A DNA stretch of 49,516 nt. Source: an uncultured Eubacterium sp. (GTDB taxonomy: Bacteria > Bacillota > Clostridia > Lachnospirales > Lachnospiraceae). The DNA lies in assembly GCA_934316845.1 (NCBI GenBank), contig CAKRDZ010000021.1:1-49516 (forward strand), in the 5' to 3' direction. The first letter of the stretch is position 1. The number at the start of each line of letters is the position of its first letter. A program made the translations under genes and the position numbers. This document shows, piece after piece, positions 34,905 through 43,484 of the stretch. Under the pieces are notes generated by a model. It was not told where the DNA came from. It was given only the letters and a program-made list of their open reading frames with translations, and did not search any database.

Positions 34905-36017
34905 ATGAAAAAACTACATAAAATAACGGTATTACTATTACTGGTCGGCTTGTTTTTTGGCGGCGTAAATGTTTCACAGATTTGTGCCAAGCCAAAAGCA
35001 GAGGCAGAAGACGAGGATGAGGAAATTCTTCTCGACGATAACGAACTGGATTCGTGGGAAGAAGAGGAAGAAGTGTGGGATGATGACGAGGAATACGATG
35101 AGGAGGATTTATATGACGATGATGAGGGGGATGACGATACCATCCGCCTCACTACCGCAATAACCCAAAAATGGAAAAATCATTATAAGGCAGAAGTTAC
35201 GGTCAAAAACCTGACGGACGCATCAATCGATGACTGGACGATAGGGTTTCAATGTAAAGATGAGATTGAGAAAATTTCCAAGGCAAAGATCATTGGATAT
35301 CAAAATAATTATTATTATGTTCAAAGCCTTGACGGCAGGCAGGATATCAAAGCAAACGGCAAAGTGACGTTTGAAATAACCGTCAAATATAAAGGAACCA
35401 TGAACGAAATAAACAGCGAATTCAGTGCTGATGACTGCGAGATAAATAAGGACAACTATTCTGCCGCATATATCGAACATCCTATGTGGAAAGACGGAGT
35501 ATCGGGTGAGATAAAAATTCAAAACAAATCAAACAAAAAGATCAAAGACTGGCGGATCTTGTTCACTAGCAATGTAAAAAATTGGAAAATGCTAAACGCC
35601 GGCATTGTCTGTCAATATCTTAATGACAGCAATGAGATGACGTACATAGTGAAAGGAACCAAAGAAAATAAAGATATGGAAGCAAATAAAAACGCTTCGG
35701 TATATTTTACTGCGCAGACAGACAAAACAGCGGTAAAAGTCACCCCACACAAACTTTATAAAAAGGATGTGGATGCGGAAGAATGGCAGGGACAAGAAGA
35801 ATCTGCGGAACTTACGGAAGATGATTTTATGGAATATTCAGATTATCTTGCGTATTTGGAGCTGCAAAAGGAAGAGAAGAAGAAAGAACAAAAGAAGGAA
35901 AAATGGAAAGAAAAGGAAGCAGACATCTTGATGAAGTTAAAAGCGGGAAATACGGTTATGGGAGTTGTAGTGGGAGCTGCGCTTGAGAAGGTGTTTGAGG
36001 TTTTGGGGGAGAAGTAA
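34905..36017 (+). CDS. secreted protein with two CBM2-like domains
   Basis: This 370-residue exported protein has a signal peptide (about 1-28), then a strongly acidic low-complexity segment (about 30-78, mostly Asp/Glu). Two beta-sandwich domains follow that resemble family 2 carbohydrate-binding modules (about 80-178, VTVKNLTDASIDDWTIGFQ; and about 185-285, IKIQNKSNKKIKDWRILF). A Lys/Glu-rich coiled region leads to a short hydrophobic C-terminal segment (GNTVMGVVVGAALEKVF) that might hold it at the membrane. No enzyme domain is present, so it may be a carbohydrate-binding surface protein. The CBM2 call is by pattern, and the ligand is unknown. Confidence 0.72.
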   Translation: MKKLHKITVLLLLVGLFFGGVNVSQICAKPKAEAEDEDEEILLDDNELDSWEEEEEVWDDDEEYDEEDLYDDDEGDDDTIRLTTAITQKWKNHYKAEVTVKNLTDASIDDWTIGFQCKDEIEKISKAKIIGYQNNYYYVQSLDGRQDIKANGKVTFEITVKYKGTMNEINSEFSADDCEINKDNYSAAYIEHPMWKDGVSGEIKIQNKSNKKIKDWRILFTSNVKNWKMLNAGIVCQYLNDSNEMTYIVKGTKENKDMEANKNASVYFTAQTDKTAVKVTPHKLYKKDVDAEEWQGQEESAELTEDDFMEYSDYLAYLELQKEEKKKEQKKEKWKEKEADILMKLKAGNTVMGVVVGAALEKVFEVLGEK

Positions 36018-36022
36018 AGTAA

Positions 36023-36129
36023 CCACATGAAAAGTGTTGTAAAAGTGAAAATTTCCGCATGAAAAATGTAATAAATACAAAAAATACCGCCTGAAAAGTG
36101 TTGATATTTTAAAGAAAAGCAGGTATAAT
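36023..36129 (+). promoter_or_regulatory. three 32-bp-spaced iterons and a sigma-A promoter
   Basis: Three copies of the motif CCRCMTGAAAARTGT start at 36023, 36055 and 36087, exactly 32 bp (three helix turns) apart. The third runs into the -35. The promoter is TTGATA (36101-36106), a 17-bp spacer and TATAAT (36124-36129). The layout suggests cooperative binding of a regulator, perhaps the ATPase encoded downstream. Confidence 0.75.
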
Positions 36130-36176
36130 AAGAAAAAATATGTTGTAGTTTATCCGCTGGAAAGGAGGTATTTTGT

Positions 36177-37490
36177 ATGGAAAGAAATTTGTTTGGCAAG
36201 TTAGAATGTTGGAAAAATAAGAAAAAAAGGAAGCCTCTTATTATTCAGGGCGCCAGACAGGTTGGAAAAACTTGGATTATGAAAGAGTTTGGGAAACGGT
36301 ATTTTAAGGATACAATTTATATAAACTTTGATAATAATGAAATTATGAAAAACGTGTTTGAGATTGACTTTGATATTTCTCGTATTATGTCTGCTATAAA
36401 GATTGAATATGGAAAATCTTTCGAGGTGTCAAATACACTTATTATATTTGATGAAATACAAGAGGCGCCCAAAGCATTGGCTTCATTAAAATATTTCTAT
36501 GAAAATGCTCCACAATATGCAATTATTGCAGCTGGGTCATTGCTTGGAGTTGCGCTTCATCAAGGAACCTCTTTTCCGGTTGGAAAGGTAGATTTTATGC
36601 ATTTATACCCGTTGAATTTTTCTGAATTTCTGTATGCAAACGGCGAAGAAAAACTAGCAGAGTTATTACAGTCACAGGATTATCAAATGATAAATGCATA
36701 CTCAGTAAAATATATAGAATTACTGAAGAAGTATTATTATATTGGCGGGATGCCGGAAGTGGTTCAAACTTATCTGGATACAGAGGATTTTAATGAGGTA
36801 AGGGAAATACAGAAAAATTTGTTGAAATATTACGAGGAAGATTTCAGTAAACATGCACCCAAGGAAGTTATTCCAAGAATTCATATGGTCTGGAATTCAA
36901 TCCCTGCCCAGCTTGCGAAAGAAAATCGTAAGTTTATCTATGGATGTATCAGGGAAGGTGCACGGGCCAAAGATTTTGAATTGGCGATTCAATGGCTTGA
37001 AGATGCCGGATTGATAATAAAAAATTATCGAATTAGCAAACCGGCAATTCCGTTGATTGCTTATATGGAAATCAATAGTTTTAAAATGTTTATGCTGGAT
37101 GTTGGGTTATTAGGAGCTAAAGCAGATATAACAGCAAAAGTTTTGCTTGACGGTAGTCGGATATTTGAAGAGTTTAAAGGGGCGTTGACAGAACAATTTG
37201 TAGCACAGCAGTTGAAAGCAGCAGGCAGGGAACTATATTATTATTCGACGAAAAATTCTTCTGGTGAGATTGATTTTTTGCTACAGCAGGAAATGCAGTG
37301 CATACCAATTGAAGTAAAAGCAGAAGAAAATCTGCGTGCAAAAAGTCTAAAAGCCTTTTGTGAAAAATACAAGCCTGAGATGGCAATCCGTTCGTCTATG
37401 TCAAATTACAGAAAGCAGGAATGGATGGTAAATGTTCCTTTGTATTTACTGGATGAATTTTTGTGCAAAATGCCCTTTGAAATTCTCTAA
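36177..37490 (+). CDS. AAA ATPase with DUF4143 C-terminal domain
   Basis: This 437-residue ATP-binding protein has an AAA_14 domain with Walker A GARQVGKT (25-32) and Walker B LIIFDEIQE, then a helical middle and a DUF4143 domain (about 200-400). Its end has a nuclease-like SSGEIDFLL...PIEVKAEEN pattern that recalls the PD-(D/E)XK fold. AAAGGAGG precedes ATG 36177. Such ATPases are common, often multi-copy, in gut Clostridia and archaea, and their role is unknown; defence or mobile DNA functions have been suggested. The promoter with three iterons upstream is unusual. Confidence 0.9.
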   Translation: MERNLFGKLECWKNKKKRKPLIIQGARQVGKTWIMKEFGKRYFKDTIYINFDNNEIMKNVFEIDFDISRIMSAIKIEYGKSFEVSNTLIIFDEIQEAPKALASLKYFYENAPQYAIIAAGSLLGVALHQGTSFPVGKVDFMHLYPLNFSEFLYANGEEKLAELLQSQDYQMINAYSVKYIELLKKYYYIGGMPEVVQTYLDTEDFNEVREIQKNLLKYYEEDFSKHAPKEVIPRIHMVWNSIPAQLAKENRKFIYGCIREGARAKDFELAIQWLEDAGLIIKNYRISKPAIPLIAYMEINSFKMFMLDVGLLGAKADITAKVLLDGSRIFEEFKGALTEQFVAQQLKAAGRELYYYSTKNSSGEIDFLLQQEMQCIPIEVKAEENLRAKSLKAFCEKYKPEMAIRSSMSNYRKQEWMVNVPLYLLDEFLCKMPFEIL

Positions 37491-37529
37491 AAAATTGTGT
37501 TACAATTATTGGAGAAAGGAAGGATTTGA

Positions 37530-37859
37530 ATGTACAAAATAGGCGATTATATTGTAAAGCCGGCAAAAGGCATCTGTAAAGTAGAGGATATTCTGCATCT
37601 GGATATGCCGGGAGTTGACAAAAAGCAGACATACGGCGATGCAGTAAAAAGTGGCGATCCGCACCAGTTGATCGCTGTGATAAAGACATTATACATAAGA
37701 AGAAAAAAGCGTGAACAGATGGGACGAAAAAGCACGGCAGTAGACGAGCGGTATTTTGCGCTTGCAGAAGATACCCTGTATTCGGAACTGGAAGTTGCCT
37801 TAGAAAAAGACCACGCGGAGATTTATCACATGATCTGCGAACGATGCGAGAAAGACTGA
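37530..37859 (+). CDS. short CarD-like transcription factor, apparently lacking its middle
   Basis: This 109-residue protein begins like the RNA-polymerase-binding domain of CarD/CdnL proteins (MYKIGDYIVKPAKGICKVED). At about residue 33 it jumps to what looks like the CarD helical DNA-binding domain (SGDPHQLIAVIKTLYIRRKK, VDERYFALAEDTLYSEL). Usual CarD proteins are about 155-170 residues, so roughly 50 residues of the polymerase-binding domain appear to be gone without a frame break. It may be a deletion derivative with altered or no polymerase contact. AAAGGAAGG precedes ATG 37530. It sits between the DUF4143 ATPase and the defence-like pair. Confidence 0.7.
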   Translation: MYKIGDYIVKPAKGICKVEDILHLDMPGVDKKQTYGDAVKSGDPHQLIAVIKTLYIRRKKREQMGRKSTAVDERYFALAEDTLYSELEVALEKDHAEIYHMICERCEKD

Positions 37860-37939
37860 GATTTCGCATATATAAACCCTGTCTTTGAGAGATAAATATT
37901 ATTTCGGCGTAAAATATGAGATAAAATCTCAGATATATG

Positions 37940-37967
37940 TTGCAAAACAAGAAAATAAGGGTATAAT
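37940..37967 (+). promoter_or_regulatory. sigma-A promoter of the RloA/RloB-like pair
   Basis: TTGCAA (37940-37945), a 16-bp spacer and TATAAT (37962-37967). The transcript would start about 37974, only 3 nt before ATG 37977. This supports GTG 37992 as the start, with GGAGGT at 37979-37984. Confidence 0.8.
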
Positions 37968-37991
37968 AGAGATAGAATGGAGGTAAAGAAA

Positions 37992-39215
37992 GTGTTATGT
38001 CAATTTACTGTTAAAAATTACAAAAGTATAAGAGATGAAGTGACTTTTGATATGCAGGCGGCTGCCATCTCAGAACATAAAGATAGAATAATCAAAGATG
38101 TGGATGGAGAACTGTATTTGCCGGTATCTGCTATTTATGGTCCTAACGGCGGCGGAAAGTCCAATGTTTTAGCTGCATTGCATACACTAGTCGCAAAGAT
38201 ATTGCGTCCATTGTATGCGACGGAGGATAATGAAAAAGGGTCATTACTTCAGAAGAGAATTATTGTTGAGCCTTTTGCTTTTTCGGAAAGTAAGAATGAG
38301 CCAACAGAGTTTGAATTGTTTTTCCGCACCGATGTTGCGGAGTATAGATATATTTTACATGTAAAGCGAGATGCCGTTCTCTATGAAAGTTTGGATAGAA
38401 TTAAACTTCAAACCGGACGGCGTTCTGCACTGTTTACGAGAGATGAAAATAAAATTAATCTGAAGGGTGTCTTTGGCAAGTTAAAGGTTAGCGACGATTT
38501 GTCTAAAACGCTTACGCTACTTTCTTATCTTGGTATTGCCTATAAAGGAAATGCAGTAGTTAAGGATGTACTGGACTGGTTCGAATCAGGAGTATATTTT
38601 CTAAATTATGGTAATCCGATAGAAGAACTTAGAATGGCGGTCGCTACGTCAGAAGAAGTGAAGTATTTGATGCTGGATATGATCAAAGAAATGGATTTGG
38701 ATATCATTGATTTCAGAGTGGAAGAAAAAGAGAATGACGTAATAAAAGTATTCACAAAACATTTGGTGGATGAAGTGGAAACAGAGATTAGTTTATTTGA
38801 CGAATCTAGCGGAACAAAGAAATTATTTGGTCTGCTTCCTTTTATTGCAGAAAGCCTGCTTAATGGAACAACACTTGTAATTGATGAACTGGATGCAAAG
38901 ATTCATCCGATGTTGCTGCGTCATATCATAATGATGTTTAATAACATGGAAGTCAATAGCCACAAGGCACAGTTGATATTTACATCACATGATTTGTCTA
39001 CAATGAACAATGATGTATTCCGTAGGGATGAAATCTGGTTTGTTGCCAAAGGAAACGGGCAGAATTCGCAGTTATATTCATTGGTAGAGTTTAAGGATGA
39101 CAAAGGCGGTTCAGTCAGAAACGATGAAAAGTATGATAAGAGGTATCTTGAGGGTAGATACGGCGCGGATCCGTACCTCAAGAAAATTATTGATTGGGGG
39201 AAAGTTAATGCCTAA
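37992..39215 (+). CDS. AAA15/OLD-like ATPase (RloA/AbiLi-like), candidate defence protein
   Basis: This ABC/SMC-like ATPase of about 407 residues starts with FTVKNYKSIRDEVTFDM. It has Walker A GPNGGGKS (about 50-57), Walker B TTLVIDELDAKIHP and a switch region FTSHDLSTM. It overlaps by 8 bp a RloB-like gene. This pairing is known from AbiL and Rlo loci and is analogous to the AAA/TOPRIM pair of PARIS, where the ATPase senses phage and releases a nuclease. I chose GTG 37992 for its ribosome site; ATG 37977 is in frame but would be nearly leaderless. The antiphage role is inferred. Confidence 0.82.
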   Translation: MLCQFTVKNYKSIRDEVTFDMQAAAISEHKDRIIKDVDGELYLPVSAIYGPNGGGKSNVLAALHTLVAKILRPLYATEDNEKGSLLQKRIIVEPFAFSESKNEPTEFELFFRTDVAEYRYILHVKRDAVLYESLDRIKLQTGRRSALFTRDENKINLKGVFGKLKVSDDLSKTLTLLSYLGIAYKGNAVVKDVLDWFESGVYFLNYGNPIEELRMAVATSEEVKYLMLDMIKEMDLDIIDFRVEEKENDVIKVFTKHLVDEVETEISLFDESSGTKKLFGLLPFIAESLLNGTTLVIDELDAKIHPMLLRHIIMMFNNMEVNSHKAQLIFTSHDLSTMNNDVFRRDEIWFVAKGNGQNSQLYSLVEFKDDKGGSVRNDEKYDKRYLEGRYGADPYLKKIIDWGKVNA

Positions 39216-39924
39216 AAAAGCCGGAATAGGGAAAAAATCAAGTAAACTATATTGGAAAAAGGAACGTCGTAAAGAACATATGGAGCAGAGAAGGTATAGA
39301 TATTATATCTTTTGTGAAGGTCAGCAGACGGAGCCGTTGTATTTTGCGGGATTTGAGAAGTTAATTGAAGAAAATTCTGCTTATAAGGATATGGTATTGA
39401 TTGAGATTGAATCTTGCCAGGCTGAAACTATGCGGGTAATTGGGATGGCGGAAGATTATGTAAAGAAAAATAAAATAACGAAAGGACAAATCTGGTGTGT
39501 CTATGATAAGGACAGTTTCCCTGCGGAACATTTCAATGGAGTTGTAGAGCGGGCTGAGAAACTGAACAAAGCAAATCCGGAGCTGCAGTATCATGCCGCA
39601 TGGAGCAATGAGTGTATAGAATTTTGGTTTTTGCTTCACTTTGCATACTACACTGCCAACAATCACAGGGACAAGTATAAGACGTTCTTGAATGATAAGT
39701 TTAAAGAACTTGGAATTGGAAAGTATCAAAAAAATATGCAGAATATTTTCCGGATTCTTTTGGAATATGGAAAACCGAAATTGGCAATTCGATATGCTAA
39801 GAGAATTATTGAGGATGGGAACGGTAAAACGCCCACAGAAATAGCACCGGGAACTAAGGTATATGAGCTGGTAGAGGAACTGGCAAAGTATTTGCCAGAG
39901 GAAGTACAGAAAAATTTTATTTAG
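39208..39924 (+). CDS. RloB-like (AbiLii-like) TOPRIM-type effector
   Basis: This protein of about 238 residues belongs to the RloB family. A Lys/Arg-rich N-terminus precedes RYYIFCEGQQTEPLYF, with a conserved Glu, and then WCVYDKDSFP, a DxD. These are the expected acidic residues of a TOPRIM-like nuclease core. NECIEFWFLLHF is a further family mark. ATG 39208 lies inside the last codons of the ATPase gene (8-bp overlap), so translation is coupled. It is the likely effector of the pair. Confidence 0.82.
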   Translation: MPKKAGIGKKSSKLYWKKERRKEHMEQRRYRYYIFCEGQQTEPLYFAGFEKLIEENSAYKDMVLIEIESCQAETMRVIGMAEDYVKKNKITKGQIWCVYDKDSFPAEHFNGVVERAEKLNKANPELQYHAAWSNECIEFWFLLHFAYYTANNHRDKYKTFLNDKFKELGIGKYQKNMQNIFRILLEYGKPKLAIRYAKRIIEDGNGKTPTEIAPGTKVYELVEELAKYLPEEVQKNFI

Positions 39925-39998
39925 ACATAACCATATAAAGACCAGTGGGGGTATTAGAAAAATTGAAACAATTCTCATCATTGCACCAATATAGTCAT

Positions 39999-40208
39999 TT
40001 ACAGCGAGTCATCATCCACAAATTCCATGATATCTTCCACGCTGCAATGTAATATTTTACAAAAAGTGTCAATCGTATGAGTACTGACACTTTCATTTCG
40101 CTTTAAACGAGTAATTTGACCGGGGCTTACATGATAATGCTTAATAAGAGCATATTGTGTAATGCCCTTTTCTTTCATAGTTTTCCAAAGTTTGTTATAT
40201 AAAATCAT
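39999..40208 (-). CDS. small Xre/Cro-type repressor
   Basis: This protein of about 69 residues consists of one helix-turn-helix domain (YNKLWKTMKEKGITQYALIK...VSPGQITRLKRNESVSTHTIDTFCKIL). I chose ATG 40208; GTG 40220 is possible but has a poorer ribosome site. It is transcribed away from the large BspA-like gene, and two palindromic sites lie between them, so it is the likely local repressor of that gene and of itself. Confidence 0.87.
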   Translation of the reverse strand: MILYNKLWKTMKEKGITQYALIKHYHVSPGQITRLKRNESVSTHTIDTFCKILHCSVEDIMEFVDDDSL

Positions 40209-40228
40209 TTTGTTCACCACTTTCTATC

Positions 40229-40280
40229 TTGAATATTAACCGAAAATGGTATATAATAATATTAACCAATATCGGTTAAT
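40229..40280 (+). promoter_or_regulatory. promoter with two palindromic operators
   Basis: The promoter is TTGAAT (40229-40234), a 17-bp spacer and TATAAT (40252-40257). Site 2, ATTAACCAATATCGGTTAAT (40261-40280), is a palindrome matching at 9 of 10 positions and covers the transcription start. Site 1 (40235-40254), which begins ATTAACCGAA, is a weaker copy inside the spacer. Either site would block polymerase when bound. Confidence 0.8.
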
Positions 40281-40316
40281 AAAAACATTCAATGAAAAAC
40301 AGGGAGGAAATGGAAA

Positions 40317-43300
40317 ATGAATAAGAAAACGATTGCGATTGCAATTACCGCAGCAATGCTGGTTTCCCTGCTTCCGAGTGAACAGGGAGCGGCAGCAAAA
40401 AAACAAAAACCAACAATGCCGAAGCAGATTACGGTGAATGTTGGGAAAACCAAGACGATAAAAATAACGAGTAAAAAACGGATTAAGAAAACAAAATGGA
40501 GTTTAGGAAAGAAAGATAAGAAGATTATATCCATTCGTGGAAAGAAAACGTCTGTTGTTGTAAAAGGAAAAAAGTCCGGAAAAGCGGTTTTGACAGCCAG
40601 GGTAACAATTGGGAAAAAGTCCTATAAGCTCAAAACAAGTATCATAGTAAAAGACAGCAAAGGGAAGAAACCCGAAGAGTATTCCACGCAACAGCCTCAG
40701 CAAACCCAGCCGGCAGTAAACCAGCCGGTAGTAACACAACCGGCAGCAACACAGGGAGTGGCGCGCCCGACCTCGGGTTCGCAGAACGTTTTGCCGTCAA
40801 CGAAGAAACCAAGTCCGTCTCCAACACGTAAACCGGCGAAAACTCCGGTGCCAACATGGACTACAACTGTAGTGAATGGATTCTATTTGCCAAGGATCGA
40901 TGAAAACGAGGTGGTAAGCTGGGACTGCCTTTATTTTGGAAATTATTGGCAAGAAGACACGAACAACGATGGAAAAGTGGATGAAAAGGATGAAAAACAG
41001 CCAATTAAATGGCGCATTCTTTCCATAGAAAATAACACGGCATTTTTATTGGCAGACCGGAGTCTTGCATCGAGGCCCAATATGGATGAGGAAAAGGGTG
41101 AGACGTCGTGGGAAAATTCAGAGGTCAGAAAATGGCTGAATAATGATTTTTATAATGATGCGTTTAGCGAGGAAGAAAAGCAGGGAGTGGTCTTAAAAAA
41201 ACTGGATAACACCGAGGATACGGAAGAATTCCAAAGTGGAAACAGTACCCAGGATAAGGTGGCTCTTTTGTCCCTTCGGGAACTGGCGGTAGAGAGATAC
41301 GGACTGTTAAGAGGAAGATGTTCCCGATATACGAGTGATGGAAGTACAGATTGGGCAGTGCGGACAATAGCGGTTTCGGAGTCATATGGAAATAGATTTA
41401 TAGATGTGCCAACATCTGCAAAAATATATAGAAATTGGAGTGTAGGAGAAAAAATTGGTATGCGCCCAATTATTTATCTTAATCTGTCGTCCAAACAGTG
41501 GAAGAAAGCAGAAAGTGTAAGTTCGGTTCCTTATGAATTAGAGGATGAAGAACAAACATTGCCGCAGATTCCGGAAGTTTCGGATGAGGTGACGGAGTTT
41601 GACGAGAAAAATATTGTGCACCAGGGAGTAGATGGAAAAATTACGTGGAAAATAGATAAAAATGGCTGCCTATTGCTTGAGGGAAATGGTGGCTGGATAG
41701 GTTTGGGGGATTCCTTTGTTATTGCAGGTGGAGAAAATCAAAATTATCCAAAATGGTTAGATTATAGTGATCACATTATCAGCGCAAAAGTAAAGATAAG
41801 CGGAATTATAAATTGTCAGCGTATGTTCGGAGATTGTACAAAATTGAAGGCAATTGATCTCAGTGAATTTGATACCTCTAAGGTGATATTTATGGAAGAA
41901 ATGTTTTGGAATTGTTCTTCACTTCGTAGCATAGATCTTTCTGCGTTGGATACCTCTAGTGTACTAAGTATGGATAGTATGTTTAGTGGATGTGAAAATC
42001 TAAAAAAAATCATTTGGGGTGATTTTAATACAAAAAGGGTAACGAATATGAGAAGTATGTTTTGGGGATGTGAGAGTATACAGGAACTGGATCTTTCTGC
42101 ATTTAACACAAAACAGGTAACAAATATGAGAAGTATGTTTGATGGATGTGAGAGTATACAGGAACTGGATCTTTCTGCATTTGATACCTCTAAGGTAACA
42201 AATATGAAATATATGTTTGACTCGTGTAAAAAATTGGAAAAATTAGATTTAAGTTCTTTTGACTTAACAGCAATAGAGTTCGATGATGATACAAAAACGT
42301 TGTTTGAACTAGAGGATTTGGAAAATCTTGTTGAGTTAAAAACACCAAAGCATCTGTCTGAAGATTTGTTTATAGAGGACGAAATCTGGGGGAGTATTAA
42401 TACAAAAGAATTACCGAAATGGACAATCAATACAACACCGTGGAAAGATGAAAAGGGAAGGATCTATAATGAATTGCCGGTAGATGCGGATTCAAAGAGC
42501 AGTATAACCTTGACAAGACAAGTAAGAAATTTACAGCGGCTCTCCGGCATTTCCGGTGATCTAAAATGGAACGTGGATTTACAGGGAAAACTTACGATAA
42601 CCGGAAGTGGAGAATGGAAAGAGGCTTGGGAGGATTATCCGGACTGGCATGAAGCAAGAGATTATATAACATCCTGCGAAGTTGATATCACGGATATTAA
42701 AGATGCTTCGGACTTTTTTGCAGACCTGCCGTATCTGCAGCATACTACATTTACCCGGTTTGACACATCAAAAACGACAAATATGTCTGGAATGTTTTCA
42801 AAATGTTTCTCTTTAAAACAACTTGATTTATCGGGATTTGACACATCAAAAACGACAAATATGTCTGGAATGTTTTCAAGATGTTTGTCTCTAGAACAAC
42901 TTAATTTATCCGAATTTGACACATCAAATGTAGAGGATATGTCGTATATGTTTTCCAGTTGTGAAGCATTGTCAACCGTTAATCTTAGTTCTTTCAATAC
43001 GAGTAAGGTGACGGATATGTGGGGCATGTTTTATGGCTGCCATGATTTGACAGAAATTAATCTTACTAATTTTAAGATAACAGAAGGCGTATTACTTTTG
43101 GATATGTTTGAAAATTGTTTTGGGTTGAAAGAAATACAAATGGATTGGAATGTAGCAGGTATAAGTAGCCTGCAGTGCATTTTTAAATGCTGCCATAACC
43201 TACAGAGCCTTGATCTGAGCAAATGGGATCTCTCACAAGTTGAATCTGGCGGTGAATATTTCCTGTCAGGAGCGGTTTCCCTAAGCCAGATTAAGACGCC

Positions 43301-43418
43301 GGTAAATTTGTCGAAAGAAGTAAGCCTGCCGGACGGAATCTGGAAAGACGAAGATGGAAACCGGTATACGGTTTTGCCACAAAATCGAACTACTAGCATT
43401 TTGCTGAAAAAAGAATAG
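40317..43418 (+). CDS. secreted BspA-like surface protein with DUF6273 and DUF285 repeats
   Basis: This 1,033-residue exported protein has a signal peptide (about 1-27), a Lys-rich Ig-like domain (about 35-120) and a Pro/Thr/Gln linker (about 125-185). A DUF6273-like domain follows (about 195-395; WDCLYFGNYWQED, KWRILSIENNTAFLLAD, GMRPIIYLN). Two blocks of BspA/DUF285 repeats (about 500-660 and 815-980) carry 25-26-residue units of the type NMSGMFSKCFSLKQLDLS. Adjacent units in each block are nearly identical at DNA level. GGAGG precedes ATG 40317. Expression is likely controlled by the divergent Xre repressor. It may be a variable surface adhesin. Confidence 0.9.
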   Translation: MNKKTIAIAITAAMLVSLLPSEQGAAAKKQKPTMPKQITVNVGKTKTIKITSKKRIKKTKWSLGKKDKKIISIRGKKTSVVVKGKKSGKAVLTARVTIGKKSYKLKTSIIVKDSKGKKPEEYSTQQPQQTQPAVNQPVVTQPAATQGVARPTSGSQNVLPSTKKPSPSPTRKPAKTPVPTWTTTVVNGFYLPRIDENEVVSWDCLYFGNYWQEDTNNDGKVDEKDEKQPIKWRILSIENNTAFLLADRSLASRPNMDEEKGETSWENSEVRKWLNNDFYNDAFSEEEKQGVVLKKLDNTEDTEEFQSGNSTQDKVALLSLRELAVERYGLLRGRCSRYTSDGSTDWAVRTIAVSESYGNRFIDVPTSAKIYRNWSVGEKIGMRPIIYLNLSSKQWKKAESVSSVPYELEDEEQTLPQIPEVSDEVTEFDEKNIVHQGVDGKITWKIDKNGCLLLEGNGGWIGLGDSFVIAGGENQNYPKWLDYSDHIISAKVKISGIINCQRMFGDCTKLKAIDLSEFDTSKVIFMEEMFWNCSSLRSIDLSALDTSSVLSMDSMFSGCENLKKIIWGDFNTKRVTNMRSMFWGCESIQELDLSAFNTKQVTNMRSMFDGCESIQELDLSAFDTSKVTNMKYMFDSCKKLEKLDLSSFDLTAIEFDDDTKTLFELEDLENLVELKTPKHLSEDLFIEDEIWGSINTKELPKWTINTTPWKDEKGRIYNELPVDADSKSSITLTRQVRNLQRLSGISGDLKWNVDLQGKLTITGSGEWKEAWEDYPDWHEARDYITSCEVDITDIKDASDFFADLPYLQHTTFTRFDTSKTTNMSGMFSKCFSLKQLDLSGFDTSKTTNMSGMFSRCLSLEQLNLSEFDTSNVEDMSYMFSSCEALSTVNLSSFNTSKVTDMWGMFYGCHDLTEINLTNFKITEGVLLLDMFENCFGLKEIQMDWNVAGISSLQCIFKCCHNLQSLDLSKWDLSQVESGGEYFLSGAVSLSQIKTPVNLSKEVSLPDGIWKDEDGNRYTVLPQNRTTSILLKKE
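42045..42200 (+). repeat. 78-bp in-frame duplication, DUF285 block 1
   Basis: Two adjacent 78-bp (26-codon) units starting AATATGAGAAGTATG at 42045 and 42123 are nearly identical, which marks a recent duplication of one repeat. Confidence 0.85.
42780..42935 (+). repeat. 78-bp in-frame duplication, DUF285 block 2
   Basis: Two adjacent 78-bp units starting AATATGTCTGGAATG at 42780 and 42858 are nearly identical. This is independent of the block 1 duplication, as the unit sequences differ. Confidence 0.85.
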
Positions 43419-43424
43419 AAAAAA

Positions 43425-43453
43425 ACATAAACCCTACACCCCCTGCATACAAT
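43425..43453 (+). promoter_or_regulatory. sigma-E promoter of spoIIID
   Basis: CATACAAT (43446-43453) is an exact match to the sporulation sigma-E -10. ACATAAA (43425-43431) matches most of the -35, with a 14-bp spacer. spoIIID is a sigma-E gene in Bacillus. The start would fall near 43460, inside the loop of the overlapping hairpin. Confidence 0.75.
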
Positions 43454-43484
43454 GAAACAACGAGTATACAGGGGGTAGTTTTTT
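43434..43484 (+). terminator. terminator whose 3' arm carries the spoIIID ribosome site
   Basis: CTAC(A)CCCCCTG(C)ATAC (43434-43450) pairs with GTATACAGGGGGTAG (43464-43478), followed by T6. It ends the surface-protein gene. The AGGGGG in its 3' arm is also the ribosome site for TTG 43483. Confidence 0.88.

Noticed and set aside
39097..39207. Longer N-terminus for the RloB-like protein
   Set aside because: Out-of-frame overlap with the ATPase gene; ATG 39208 begins the conserved basic N-terminus.
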